DNA of 64,000 bases from Hirundichthys speculiger (lineage: Eukaryota > Chordata > Actinopteri > Beloniformes > Exocoetidae), in assembly GCA_018398805.1 (NCBI GenBank), contig JAGFBZ010000261.1:1984001-2048000 (forward strand), read 5' to 3'. This document shows, one piece after another, positions 15,101-26,600 of the stretch; position 1 is the first letter of the stretch; every line of letters begins with the position of its first letter. The notes under the pieces are model-generated. The model saw nothing but the letters and a program-made list of their open reading frames with translations, searched no databases and was not told the DNA's origin. Both the position numbers and the translations under genes were made by a program.

Positions 15101-17844
15101 TAAGTCACTCCTTTGGAAAGGCTTACTTGAAACATGGGAGGCGTTTATTTACTTAGAAAAGTTTACAGTTGTAACCAGTGTGTAATTTAAATTCGTGTCT
15201 AATTTTGTGTGTCAACACGGAGGGCAGAGCAGGGTGCTCAAGTATTTGTCTTCAAGGAAACATCACACAGCTTGAATCAAATTAACTCACTGAATCCACA
15301 ACTGAGTTTTGTTTTACTAACTAGCTTCCATACCCCCAAATTTGAACTTTTTTTAGATAATACTATCATCCAACAAAAGCATCAAAAACAATGTGTCAAC
15401 AAAATTTTCACTATTCTACATTTAATTTTGATCAAACATCTTTGAGAATATTTAATCGGTATTGTTCTTTATGCTGCCATCTGCTGGCCAGTAAAGTAAC
15501 TGAATCTGGACTCTACTGGAATGAATTGCACTGCATTTAATTGGAATTTATTCATCTTGTTCGCCTTTTGTGTAAACTGCCTTGAGATTACTTTTATTGT
15601 GAAATGGCACTAAAAAACAAAGCGAAATGAAAACTGAGTTGTGTTTTGTCTAATTTCATACATATTTTTTTCAATTAGTGGTATGCTGGACACTAAATGG
15701 ATTTATAATTCATAATAAACTCTGCGACAGAAGATAAGTATTTCCCATTATTATGGTAGCTATTGAGTGTGCCAACATGTGTTTTAACTATCAGTCTGTG
15801 GCAGACCCGAAGAGTCTGCTATATTCACAATATATGGACTAGTTTCCCTGTACAGCATCTGCCAGCACAGATGCCTGTTTAAGCCAGTTCCTCTACACGC
15901 AGGCAAAAATCACCAACAATGGGCACGTGACCACCATCACCACCCCCACCACCCCCCACCTTGCTCCCCAACTTGTGCTGCAAACACACAGAAAGCTGGA
16001 GTTTGTTCCTAAAATAAAAACACTGAGTTGTCTCTTTCAAAAGGAGAAAAGAATCACCATGGCAGCTGACTTGAGACAAAAAAAACACCTTATGCAGACC
16101 ACCTTAATTAAACCAGGTCCAGTTGATGTGAACATTTATATTAATAGAACAAATAATGCTTTTACAAAAAAACAAACTTAGTTTCATATGTATGTTACCT
16201 CATGCACGTCTGAGCAGTCCAAGTATCGTGGTTTTTGATTGGGACTTGGTCAAAACATTTATGCATTTTCACCAGCAGAGTTAATCAAATTGAGTTTACT
16301 ACATAAACTAATTTAATCATGTTTTGAACAGTGTAAGTGTTTTGCTTTTTGACTGGGATCTGTACTAAGGTGTTTTAGCTGTCAAAAAAAAATATGAGGG
16401 GCAAGGATCTCACAAATCACAAGCTGTGTTTTATGTAATCTGCCATGTAAAATGATTTAATCCAGGTCTGGGAAGTCTAAGTGTTTAGTGTTTAGTAGTG
16501 ATGGGTTGATGACGCGTCATGGATCGTTTCAACACATTGCCAAACTGTATTGATATTGTGTCACTGAATAGTGACACCTGCTGGACATTAAAAATCCCTA
16601 CAGGGAACTGAGTTGCCAGACTCAACTGACCCAGTTTGATGATCTAGTATGCAATAATAAAATGTAAGTCATTGTATTGTATATGGCATCATTACATATC
16701 CTTATTTACATTTAAAATATCTGTAATATCTTCAGATACAGTCAATAAATAATGTGAACATGTATCATAACATGAAAATCTAAGTGACTGTGTTGTCAAT
16801 GAAGATGCTTGTGGACTGCGATTTTTTTTTCAAAAATTTTTATTTAAAAAAAAAAAAAAAGTTTTATCCAATGTATTCAACTTCAGTCTATTTCGCTTTT
16901 TGGACAAAAGTTCTCCAGACTTGGAAAAGACTGGAGGACACAAGCTACAGATGATGCTGGTGTGCAAAGACACTGCAAAGCAAGCTGGAAGAGGTGCGGA
17001 TACATTGGCTTTTGGCTTCCTTATAAACAGTTCAGTACCTGAATCGGTCACGTGACTTTCTTAAGGCGAAACGCGCACCGACACGGGTTTTGCTCTCTGA
17101 GCTCGACGCATCGGTGTTGCTGGACCCATCACTGGTGTTTAGGTTTTCAAACTGGTTTCTGGTGACCTCATTGCTCTAAAACGCAGTGAAATTTTATTTT
17201 ATTTATTTATTGGTCCTTTTTGCCTTCTGGTGAATCGTAAGCAGACTTCAGCGTAGACTTTTTAAATTCTCCCTTCAGCAATACTAAAATAAACCTGAAT
17301 CAGAAATAATAGCCCAAAGCACAACAATTTAATTAAAAAGACTACATATAAGCCAACGGTCGTGTCTGACTATCATTACCCGTGCCCATCGGGGTGTCTG
17401 CGGTCAGAAACACTGAATAATCAGACGTTAAACCTGACAAATCAACCTAATGAAATCCATGTTTGCGCACTGCGAATCCCATCAGACTGGGGACCAGTCC
17501 CGTGTGGAAAACCAGTAGAGGAGCGTGAGCACAACCAACACAGCTGAGGGGAAAAAAAATCATTACTTTATCATCCCAACTTTAACAAGATGCCTTTTTA
17601 TGAGACTTGTGTAATCAATAAACTCACTGTTTTTTGTTTTTTTTTTTTAAATGGGGCTATATCATATAGTTGCCTAAATATTTAGATACGTAAATAAGTT
17701 ATGTTCCATTCCACTTTTAAGCGGCCTTAGCTATTTTACACTAACCTGAGTGAATAAAAGTTCAGCTTACCTTCCTGGCATGGTGTAGGCGCTGCTCTTC
17801 TGCGTCAGCAGGTGACACTTCTCAGGATTCTTGCTTTGGAACAT
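6123..17844 (-). CDS. slc30a8: Zinc transporter 8 (ZnT8, SLC30A8), nine coding exons
   Basis: Cation-diffusion-facilitator Zn2+/H+ antiporter; in vertebrates it loads zinc into insulin granules. Exons (minus): 17771-17844, 14697-14863, 14084-14230, 12749-12902, about 12356-12533, 12133-12246, 7808-7913, 7528-7662, 6123-6268. In the in-frame model the protein has 406 residues against 369 in human. Visible hallmarks: cytosolic HCH at residues 42-44; the TM2 zinc site H96-x3-D100 (DAAHLLTD); the TM5 site H257-x3-D261 (HVMGD); [12 protein letters not shown] after TM6; [12 protein letters not shown] and LSAHVA in the C-terminal domain; and a terminal CxxC (C398, C401). The C-terminus matches ZnT8 better than ZnT2 or ZnT3, and the med30/rad21 neighbourhood supports slc30a8. 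The TM4-TM5 loop is much longer and more His-rich than in human. The exon 5 to exon 6 junction is unresolved: the best donor (12367) breaks the frame, and the weaker one (12356) keeps it. Introns contain hAT and LINE insertions. Confidence 0.92.
9092..10254 (+). mobile_element. hAT element remnant with TAGGGCTGGGC termini, in slc30a8 intron 6
   Basis: Termini are TAGGGCTGGGC and GCCCAGCCCTA, followed inward by GTTAAC/ATTAATCGCGATTAA-type subterminal motifs. A second copy at 46459-47540 has the same ends and a perfect 8-base duplication. Here the flanks are AT-rich and match only 5 of 8. Around 9700-9890 lies a decayed coding fragment with a CNNC pair ([10 protein letters not shown] in the sister copy), which resembles a BED-type zinc finger of hAT transposases. 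Confidence 0.7.
10430..10720 (+). mobile_element. 3' end of a LINE ORF2 (non-LTR retrotransposon fragment)
   Basis: The plus-strand frame reads [11 protein letters not shown], then a segment ending [19 protein letters not shown] and a stop. This is the post-reverse-transcriptase C-terminal pattern of fish L2/Rex1-like elements (LRRLRSFG ... SHPL). Upstream ORF2 parts are missing, so it is a 5'-truncated copy inside slc30a8 intron 6. Confidence 0.6.
13177..13515 (+). repeat. RTE/Expander-like LINE tail (or derived SINE)
   Basis: It contains the widespread fish consensus: CCATCCATC, 'cagggatctgcc..agcc.atccca', 'gccagtccatcacggg', 'cacacctacgggcagttta', 'tgggaggaagccggagtaac' and 'ggggagaacatgcaatctcc'. 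It sits in slc30a8 intron 3. Related pieces occur near 41370-41560 and 46045-46130. Confidence 0.75.
16496..17134 (-). mobile_element. hAT element remnant with hATC-domain fragment, in slc30a8 intron 1
   Basis: Inverted termini TAGTGATGGG ... CCCATCACTG are flanked by a perfect 8-base duplication GTGTTTAG (16488-16495 and 17135-17142). On the minus strand the interior reads [20 protein letters not shown], which matches the C-terminal dimerisation domain of Ac-like hAT transposases. The rest of the transposase is gone. Confidence 0.8.
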
Positions 17845-18964
17845 TTGTCTAACGACACCTCAGAGACAATAGGTTAAAAAAAAAAAATTACAAAAAAGAA
17901 AAATAGAAAATATCAATATAAAGTAAAGAAAACAATAAAACCCGTACTTTCAATAATAGACAAAAACAAAACGTTTTCTTGAAATTCCTAAACTGTCGCA
18001 GTGGCCTCTGTTCTTTAAACTCTGGAGGTGACCTAAGAGCCGCTGAGCTTTCTTTCTGACTGACTAGGGTGCAAACGGCTGAATATTTGATGCAGCCTTG
18101 TGACTTGTAACACTGTTTGCACCGTGTGCAAATGTAAAGCCTTTTGGAGTGCATCGAAGTGGTGGTGGTGGGTGTGACACAGGGTGACGACAACGAGTCA
18201 TCTGCAGTAATCAAGTCAGGTCCCAATTACTAAACCTGGAGTTATGTGATCAACCTAAAGGGGAGAAAAATCTAAATAAACGTGAAGAGACATAATGAAA
18301 CCAGCTGCTTCCACATCAGTCTTGAATGAAGCCTCGCTGATGACTTCAGACTCAAGGGACTGCTCAAGTGACTGTCTAAGTTAAGAGCAGCAGTGGAAAA
18401 AGTTATCTCAGTTTTTTGTCAACTTTGAGTTAGTTTTTAAATTCAGAGTTTGTTGAGCCTCATTTCTGAAACAGCCTCCTAGGGGGACTGGCGTTTCCCA
18501 GGATGGAAATATAGCTCCATCTTTGGGACATGAGAGGTCCCCGATAGTTCCCTGAGAATGGAGTGACAGTTCGGTTTTGTTTCGTTCCCTCCCGAAAAAA
18601 AAACAACAACAAAAAAAAAAGCTTCAGTGCAGGCAGAGATTTGCTTCTCGAAGTCACAGACGTGACCTGTCGGCTACCGTTGCGCTTCCGGCATAAATAC
18701 CGCGTGGTAGACGACGTCCAGCCTCACGAGATCTGCTTAAAGCCTCAAGGGTCCGAGTGACCTGTGTGACTGGCAGCCACCCAGAACCTCCCAGAACCAC
18801 AACGGTCCACACAACTATGGGCCGCCGTTTGTAGAGTTGGTCATGCTGAAAATAACAGCAACATTTTGTCACATTTAGCTTCAAATCGTGTTTTAAAAAG
18901 TGGTGTGAATTTTTGAAAGTCACTACTTTTTAGCACATTTAACACAATATTTGTTAACTTTTAA

Positions 18965-19255
18965 AATTTGTCAATATTAAATCTAAATATAAATGTTAAT
19001 TATAAATGTTTAATCTAAAAGTTACATCTAAATCTAAAAGTTAAATCTAAATCAAAAAGTTAAATCTAAATCTAAAACTTAAATCTAAATGTTAAATCTA
19101 AATCAAAATGTTAAATCTAAATGTTTCAACTAAATCTAAATGTTAAATCTAAATCTAAATGTTGAATCTAAATATTTAATCTAAATCTAAATGTTAAATC
19201 TAAATCTAAATGTTAAATGTTAAATCTAAATGTTCTGAAACTAAATATTTAGCTA
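18965..19255. repeat. Imperfect AAATCTAAATGTT minisatellite
   Basis: About 290 bases made of variants of TAAATCTAAATGTTAAATC, with unit lengths that drift between roughly 6 and 19 bases. It has no coding potential. Confidence 0.85.
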
Positions 19256-19565
19256 ACATGCAAATTCAAGCTGCCGATAACCGGAAGTACCAAAATAAAA
19301 GCTCGAGGAGGTCAAAGTCTGTTCGTAGTGTCAAATAACGAATAAAGAGTGATCTTTTCTGGAGAAATTGACTCTTGGACATAAATTGAAGTGATAATAA
19401 CCACCAAAAATAACTATAAAATTATATTTTACGAGTACCTTAAGGTTTTAGTGTCTCTTTTCTGCGGGACTTATAACCTGTAGCTACTGCAGTCAGTCAC
19501 AAGGGGGCGACCTTTGAATGAAATTCTCGGTGCAGTCTGCTGTTGGTGATACATGCCGTGCTAAC

Positions 19566-19746
19566 ATGGCCGAGTCGATGTTGGCCCAAAACATCGGTAG
19601 AGACGTTTTTGCAGCCATTCGCACATTTTCGGCAAGCTCCACAGGGCCACTAGACCAGGACCATCACTAGACCAGGACCGTCACAGGACCAGGACCATCA
19701 CAGGACCAGGACCATCACAGGACCAGGACCATCGCAGGCCACCTCG
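19566..19746 (+). other. Candidate first exon with a 34-codon ORF
   Basis: An ATG at 19566 opens a 34-residue frame (MAESMLAQNIGRDVFAAIRT..., stop at 19668-19670) in a locally CG-richer stretch. It runs into a 17-base minisatellite and ends at CACCTCG followed by a strong GTAAGTG donor at 19747. I know no protein like it. It may be the 5' exon of a non-coding or lineage-specific transcript on the plus strand. Support is limited to the donor, CG content and frame. Confidence 0.25.
19649..19737. repeat. 17-base minisatellite, about five copies
   Basis: The unit is close to CAGGACCAGGACCATCA, beginning with two variants that read CTAGACCAGGACC. The copies are nearly identical, so the expansion is recent. 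Confidence 0.85.
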
Positions 19747-20101
19747 GTAAGTGTGTTTTCCAGATCACGTAGCATCGTGTAACCTTACTAATCCAGGTTT
19801 ATTTTACAGATTTTCTATTAGCACCAATGCACTTTATGTGTAACGTTAGCGTACTCGTTTTATTTACACTGCTCGTCCGGCAGTTTAAAACTCACACCGT
19901 GTTGACCAAAGATAATGAGCTGAAAAACAAGATGTGTAAATGTGGATTCAAGATTACGTGAATAAATTCTGTGGAGCAAAGCAGATAATTTAGAGCAGTG
20001 GTTCTCAAACTTTTTTCAGTGATGTACCACATGTAAAATATGTTTTCAGCCATGTACCCCCTAACCAGTGCAAAGCATTTTTAGTTGAAAACTAAAAAAA
20101 G

Positions 20102-20516
20102 TGTCATGGCCTGGAGCTGCCATGATCGTGTTTCTGTGTTTTTTTCTGTATATTCTGTGTGTTTTGTCAAGTTGGCGTCTCTCCGTGTCTCTAGTGTTTC
20201 CTGTTTTACTTTGAAGGTCTGTCTTGTCTCCGTTGTTTTCAGCTTTGCTTCCTTCCCCTTGTCAGCCTGATCGTTCACACCTGCCTCTCGTTCGTTCCTG
20301 TGTGTTTATAAGTTCTGTCACTGCCTTTCAGTTTGCTGTCCATTGACGTCTTTACCCTGCATGTCAGTCTGCGAGTTACCTTGTTCTTCACCGCCAGTTC
20401 CAGGACATTAAGTTAAGTTTGCATTTTTGTGTTTTGAATTTTCTGTTAAATAAACCTTTTTATTTTTTGAGATCTACTGCATTTGGGTCCTCCTTCCACT
20501 CCCCCCATTTCTGACA
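20102..20516 (+). mobile_element. Probable solo LTR of an LTR retrotransposon
   Basis: It starts TGTCATGG and ends TTTCTGACA, giving the TG...CA ends of an LTR. Inside are a TATA-like GTTTATAAG (about 20304), an AATAAA polyadenylation signal (about 20450) and a T-rich to C-rich tail. Flanks are AAAAG and ACAAG, a near match for a 5-base duplication. No internal gag or pol is attached. Gypsy-type is my guess. Confidence 0.5.
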
Positions 20517-21257
20517 ACAAGGTGATAGTGATTGACAGGTGATGCCATGTGTCAAGTTGGATCAAGCCATCCTGGTATAGGGGGGACTTTCTTTAAGATA
20601 ATGAAATTGAATGATAGCCTGAAAATAAAATTCAAGTGTATGAACTAATGTTATGATTGCTAGTAATAATAAAATTGCTTTTTCACCAAAATACAGTCAT
20701 CCACCAGTCACACAATTACTCATTAAGTCTTTCTTAAACCAGAGTATTTTCAAGTCTCAATGTCAACACTGGTTTCCCTTTGCTTTTAGGTTAAGAACTG
20801 AGAGGTGACACGTATGGCGGCAGGACTCTGACCAAGGATGGGGAGGCATTCCTGAAGACTTGGAGTCCTGGTCACCATCCTGGCATTTGCTACAGAGAGC
20901 AGCAACATCCCAGCCATTGGTTTTCATCCAACTCCTAAATGATCAATTATTCATGATGAAAAGAAACATCTTCCCATTGCATGCACTTGTCTAAATAAGC
21001 TTCAGCTTTTTGTGAACACAACAACAATGGCTGATGATGAATTTAACTACTGTTTCTCAAGTAGCACTAATGAATGGATCTCTATTCAGCACCAAAAGCA
21101 ATCATACGATGTGTAATAGGAAACTTTAAATGTTATTTCTATTACTACACATTATCTAATGCTTATGAGTTCTCCTTTCTAGTGGTTCTTAGCATGTTTA
21201 TGAGTTTGTGTGTCTTCTTGAAGAAAATGCTGACTCATGGGGGTGAGTATCCAGTCC

Positions 21258-21431
21258 CTGGGGCGCCGAAAAGGGGGGGTAAAGGATACGGATTATAGGG
21301 GCCCATGATTGAGGGGGGCCCAGAGAGGCCCCTAATGATGATCAAAAATAGCATCAACAAATTTCGCCGCTGTGTTGGGGGCCCGGTAAAGATTCTTTTC
21401 ATGGGGCCCAAAATCCCTAGCGGCGCCCCTG
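21258..21431. mobile_element. Short hAT-type MITE (174 bp)
   Basis: Inverted ends CTGGGGCGCCG ... CGGCGCCCCTG (one mismatch) are flanked by a perfect 8-base duplication TCCAGTCC at 21250-21257 and 21432-21439. It is GC-rich and non-coding. Confidence 0.75.
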
Positions 21432-21550
21432 TCCAGTCCATAAACAGGTCATGCACAGTTCATAAGTCATAGACCAGGTCAAAAATAATAAAAGTTCAAA
21501 AAGGAAGTTGAGATGTTGTAAATGGTCTCTAGTTATGCTCTAATGTATAC

Positions 21551-22270
21551 TAGTGATGGGTCCAGCAACACCGATGCGTCGGCGCATGCGTCGAGCTCAG
21601 AGAGCAACACCTGTGTCGGTGCGCGTTTCGCTTTAAGAAAGTCACGTGACTGATACAGGTACTGTATCGAACTGACAGTGACGCGCCAAACTGTGTTTAT
21701 AAGGAAGCGGATCTGTCGACGGGATGCACTGCCAAAAGAATCTCCAATCTTTTGTCACATGTCGTCAGAATCGACAATCCACACATCTTCCAGCTTGCCT
21801 TGCGGTTTCTTTGCACAACAGCATCATCTGTCCCTTGTGAGAGGGTCTTTTCCAAGGCTGGAGAACTGTTGTCCACAAAACGGAATAGACTAAAGTTCAA
21901 ATATTTGGAAAAACTTATTTTTTTTGAATAAAAATTTATGAAAAAAGAAATCCAGTCCACAAGCATCTTCATTCACAAACACGGTCACTTCGATTTTCTA
22001 GTTATGATAGATGTATCTGTATCTAAAGATATCAAAGAAACTTTAAATTTAAATTCAGATATGCAATGATGCCATATACAATGCAATGACTTATATTTCA
22101 TTATTGCATACTTGGTCATATTGTTGTCAGTTGAGTCTGGCAACTCAGCTGCCTGTAGGGATTTTTGATGTCCAGCAGGTGTCAGTATTTAGTGATACAG
22201 TATCTACATGTTTCAATACAGTTTGGCAATGTGTTGAAACGGTCCATGAGGCGCCATGGACCCATCACTA
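21551..22270 (+). mobile_element. Second hAT copy, inverted relative to 16496-17134
   Basis: It has the same TAGTGATGGG/CCCATCACTA ends and internal sequence as the copy in slc30a8 intron 1, in the opposite orientation. The plus strand encodes a hATC-like fragment (ERVFSKAGELLSTKRNRLKF) near 21835-21900. The flanks show no convincing 8-base duplication, so one end may have been rearranged. Confidence 0.75.
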
Positions 22271-23614
22271 GTGTCCAGAGATCATTTGCAGCATAGTGTC
22301 CATTATTACAAATTCTTGGACAAGGTTGAAGCCATCTTTTTTTTTTTCCTCTCCTTTTCCTCTGAGACGTGACCCATGTCATGAGGAACAAATTTCCCAG
22401 AGCCCCCAGTGAACTGTAATGATAAAATGCTGGTAAATGAAAGTCCAGCCTTATTTCCTCTAAAGGCTTTTGCCAGGCCACCTGTGGTAAATAAGAATTT
22501 GTTCTTAGTGACTTGGTTAATGATGCTGCACAGTGAAAACTGATAACACAAGCATTAGCCACTGGCTCACAGACCCTGGGGGCCTGAAGAGAGTGTTCTG
22601 CTAAAACTGGCGTGAAAAAACAGAAAATGGGGTGGTCATGCCCCCTTGAGAGCTCTGTCTACTTGGACCAGTCAGATCCTCAGGTCTGTGCAGGCACTGA
22701 CCACCCCCCAGCATCATCTCTGTCTGTGTGTTTGTTTGAATTTATGGTAACTACGCTCTGTGGTGATAGCGCTTTACACATTTGTCAGCATTACTCAGCC
22801 CTTTTTAAAAGGAGCTTCAATAACGTGACACGTTCACATAAAAGAAACTTGAAGGCAGTCTTTTTACTTTTTACTCTAAAAAGTAGTTTCTTGTGGCTAT
22901 TTTAGTCTGTTATATCCTTGGACTCCAGAAAATAGGCTTGCGTATTATTATCAAAGTGAATGGATGAGCAATGGGTTGCTGGGAGCTGCAGCGTGAGAGG
23001 AAAATGGCTTGAGAACTGTTAGTTACACATGGCTGTTCTCTCTGTTCTTTAGATTCTTACCATTCACAGTTTGCTTGATGCATGCATACACTCTGTCCTG
23101 CCTACATCATCTTTTAACAGATGAAACAACAGGCGAGAACTCATTCAAGCTCTTGTATTTTCAAAGACACACAAGTGCTGTCGTCATGACAACCACCAGC
23201 CTCCTCCTGTGCTCTCCTAATGATGACTGCATGTGTGCGTCTGATAAAAGGCCCCAAATGTGGTAAACAGCTCCAGGTCAGGCATCGGGACAATGCACTG
23301 ACGTCATACCTGCTCCATCACATTCACCCATCTGGTGACGACATTTCACTCACTTTGCCAAGAAGTTGGTGGGATAAACCAATGTTTAAAAGTGAGAGAG
23401 CAAGAAAAGGGAAGGTGGGGGGGAAGGAATATGTACCAAAGAAGAGAAGGAGAGAGTGAGTTCCCTGTAAATAAGAGCTGCCAGTGACGATATAACAGAA
23501 AAAACAGAGAGCTCAGACAAGGCTGTTTTCAGCGGCGCCATAGCTAAGAGTACACAAGACACTCTAAAAGGTGTAGACACGCTCAGAAAAAAAACAGAGA
23601 ATATCCCCAATACT

Positions 23615-26600
23615 ATGATGGAAGTGGTCCTAACCAGACTGAGGGACTTCTCCTGCAAGAGCTCTACCTTCAACTGACAGTAAACTGGCCAAGCAGACTG
23701 CATGCAGGGACCCTCAAAGCCGAGCAGGCTGCCTCAGAGAACAATGTGCAGCTGGAGAAGAAGGCAGTAAACTGGACTTAGAGAGCTCACTGGCCTGGCT
23801 GCGAAGAGAGCTGGTAAGACTGAACTCTGTTCCTACTAAACTGAGCCAGAGAAGGAAAGAAACTAAACAGAGCAAATTACGAGGCAATGGCTTGTATATT
23901 TTTGCCTCAATGCTTTCTGATACCACTGTAGTAGATACCATTAAAACTCATTTAAAAAATTGTTAGTTTATGAAGCATAAAGACCTGCTGTTGACCAGAG
24001 TGCTTTATATAACAAATAATGAATATCAAGGCAACACAAATGTCAATAGAAATCTAAAATTTAAAGAAAAAAAAATCTGGCATTTAAAAAAAGGTCTTTC
24101 TGGTAGAAAAAAAGGCCAGTCTTGACCTCGAGACACATAAAAAAATAATCACTAGATCCAACATAGAGGACACGCGGTTGAAAGAGCCTGGAAAGATTGG
24201 CAGAAGCACTATATAACTCCACAATTAAACTTAAAAATCAATCCTAAAGCTATGGAGAGCCACTAAATGAATGCATGTTCTGTGGAGGTGTACTCACTCT
24301 TGTGTGTTCATGTTTAAAGATGACCTGTAGCATTATTAACCAGCTGTGGGAGGGAGTTCTGGATAACACCAATAGCTATATAAGATGTTGCAACTGTTCC
24401 GATTTGAAATGATTAAGTATTTTTCACATATTAAAGTCACTAAATGGTAAAAATGACTTATCCTTGTATAAAAGCTCCGCCCCCAACACTCAGGTGCTAT
24501 GCTTTTCTAACTTGAAATCATTATGTAATGCTCCACAGAGTTTTTAAATGTTAAAATACATGGTCTCATATGAAGATCCACATGACAAGCACTGCAGACA
24601 GCACTGGATCCAAAGAACAGGACTTCACTTTTATCATCATCAAATCTCCTGACAGGAGACACAAACATCCAAGCTAAATCAATTAAGTCAGTGCATGTCC
24701 GGGTAAAATACGATTCCACTCTCACGACCTTAAGCCTTCACGTTTAAACATGTGAGACATATGAGACAATATTAAGAATATTTTTCTCCACACAAGGTAC
24801 ACGTGTGAAAGGTTTGTTCTTGGCAGTGATTCCCAGAGTGGTTCCCTGGTGGGCCGTCGTGGTACTGCAGGTGGGCCGTCAGAGGTCATTGAAATTAAAT
24901 ATGTTTTAAATCCTGGATCTTCTTTGAATATGTTTTAATTACTGTAAAATATTCATGACATGATTAAAAAAACATTAGGAAGTAATAAAACAAACCAGTT
25001 AAGTGTTATTCTACTGTCATCTTAACATGACAAGTGTCACCTTATTTGTCGAACTCTTACATTAACGTAATGCATTAATCCCGCATTACGTCACACATCA
25101 ATAACACATCACACATAAAATTAGCTCACAGAGGCGGAGCGGACATCAAGGCAGAGTTGACTAAAAGATTCAAGGAACTAAAAACAGAACATAAAGAGAC
25201 ACAGTGGTCAAACAAGAAACCAAAAAGAAAAAAAAAAGTCGATTCCAGAGAGCCAGTGGAGGGACCTTCTAATGCAGAAATTGATAAAGAGGACTCAAAT
25301 GCATGATACAACAGCAAGGCAGAGTAAAATCCAATTACACAGGGAGTCAGAAAAGAGCAACCAGGTCAGACGGGGTTTAACAGAAAGCAGAAATGCAAAA
25401 CAAACAGGGTCAAAACACAAAAATGAAGCACAAGAAATCAACACTGAACTGCTAGCATGGTTAGGACGATCTGGTGCTGGGAGACGGGAGTCTGGAGCTG
25501 CTGAGCTGGAGTTAACAGTGGCAGGTGTGAGTAATCAGTTCAGCTACAGCAGTCAGTCAGTCAGAAAACAAGTAGCAGAAGGATGTGGATCTGGTGGAAG
25601 AAGAGGGTAACAATAAAATAAGGCATAACGCTGATGGCATTAGACAGTGGAAAAGGAAAGAAGGTCTGGGACTTCACAAGTAGAAGTATCGTTCCCTGTT
25701 CAGGTTTTCTGCCAATTAAGGAGCAGGGACTGGCACTAGCATCTCATTCACTCATTGTATCGCTATCTGCTTTGTGGCATTTGTGTTTGTAATCCAATGT
25801 CAATTACAGAGTAGGGGTGGAAATGACAAGTTTCATCACAATACGATATTGCATCAGTTAACTAGATGACGAGTCAATGTTTGGCAAAATCCAAAAAGTC
25901 TGACAAGATACAATTTTCATTCAATTTCAAAAGTTTTTTATAGGTTGTCACACTGAACCAACAGTACAACCTCCTTGGCCTTTGAATGCTTTTGTGTTTG
26001 AACTCCAAGGTATTGCCATTTTGTTCTTAAGAAGCATAGTTTTCATTGTTGTCACCATGTCATCTTGTTTAAAACCAATGAAAAGAGGCTGAGTATGAGT
26101 CCCCGTGGCCAAAGACCTTCATAAGTGTGCCTGTTTACATATTTTTGAACAACTATGCAAGACTTATTGTTACAACAGAATGCATCACTTGGCATTCAGT
26201 GCATTCATCAGCATGACTCGTCATGGTAACCAAGTGTTCCATGCATACAGAGAAGAAGAAAGCACTCATGTGAGCAGGAGTTAAAGGGGACAGGCACTTT
26301 TAACAGAAACTATGGTGTCACAACAGCCATGGTAGGAACGAGGATCAGTTGCAACTCCTGCAGGAGGGAAATAAATCCTTGTATTTTAAATTAAACCTCA
26401 CTGAAGTAGACTTTGCTCAAGGGCTCTTCATCCTTAAAACTCAAATTTATTCTTTTACTGGTAGCAATAGCGCAGACAAAAAATGAGGGACGGGTAGGTC
26501 CGTGTACGTGCTTTTTAAGCACATTACATCAACTAACCTTAAAAGTTCAGTCATGAACCTAGAAGTAGTTGTTGACAAAATAAACATGATAACCCATGTC

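Larger units (their letters stand above)
17845..23614. other. Repeat-rich gap between slc30a8 and the AARD-family paralogue
   Basis: It should include the slc30a8 promoter just right of 17844. Two minisatellites, a candidate first exon, a probable solo LTR and two hAT MITEs are listed separately. I recognise no complete gene. Confidence 0.5.

Noticed and set aside
22182..23703. Minus-strand frames of 75-126 codons between the hAT MITE and the AARD-family exon
   Set aside because: They have no family match and several overlap the plus-strand AARD-like exon as shadows.
25272..25610. 112-codon plus-strand frame rich in Gln, Lys and Ser
   Set aside because: No start context, no domain and no splice partner; looks like repeat sequence.
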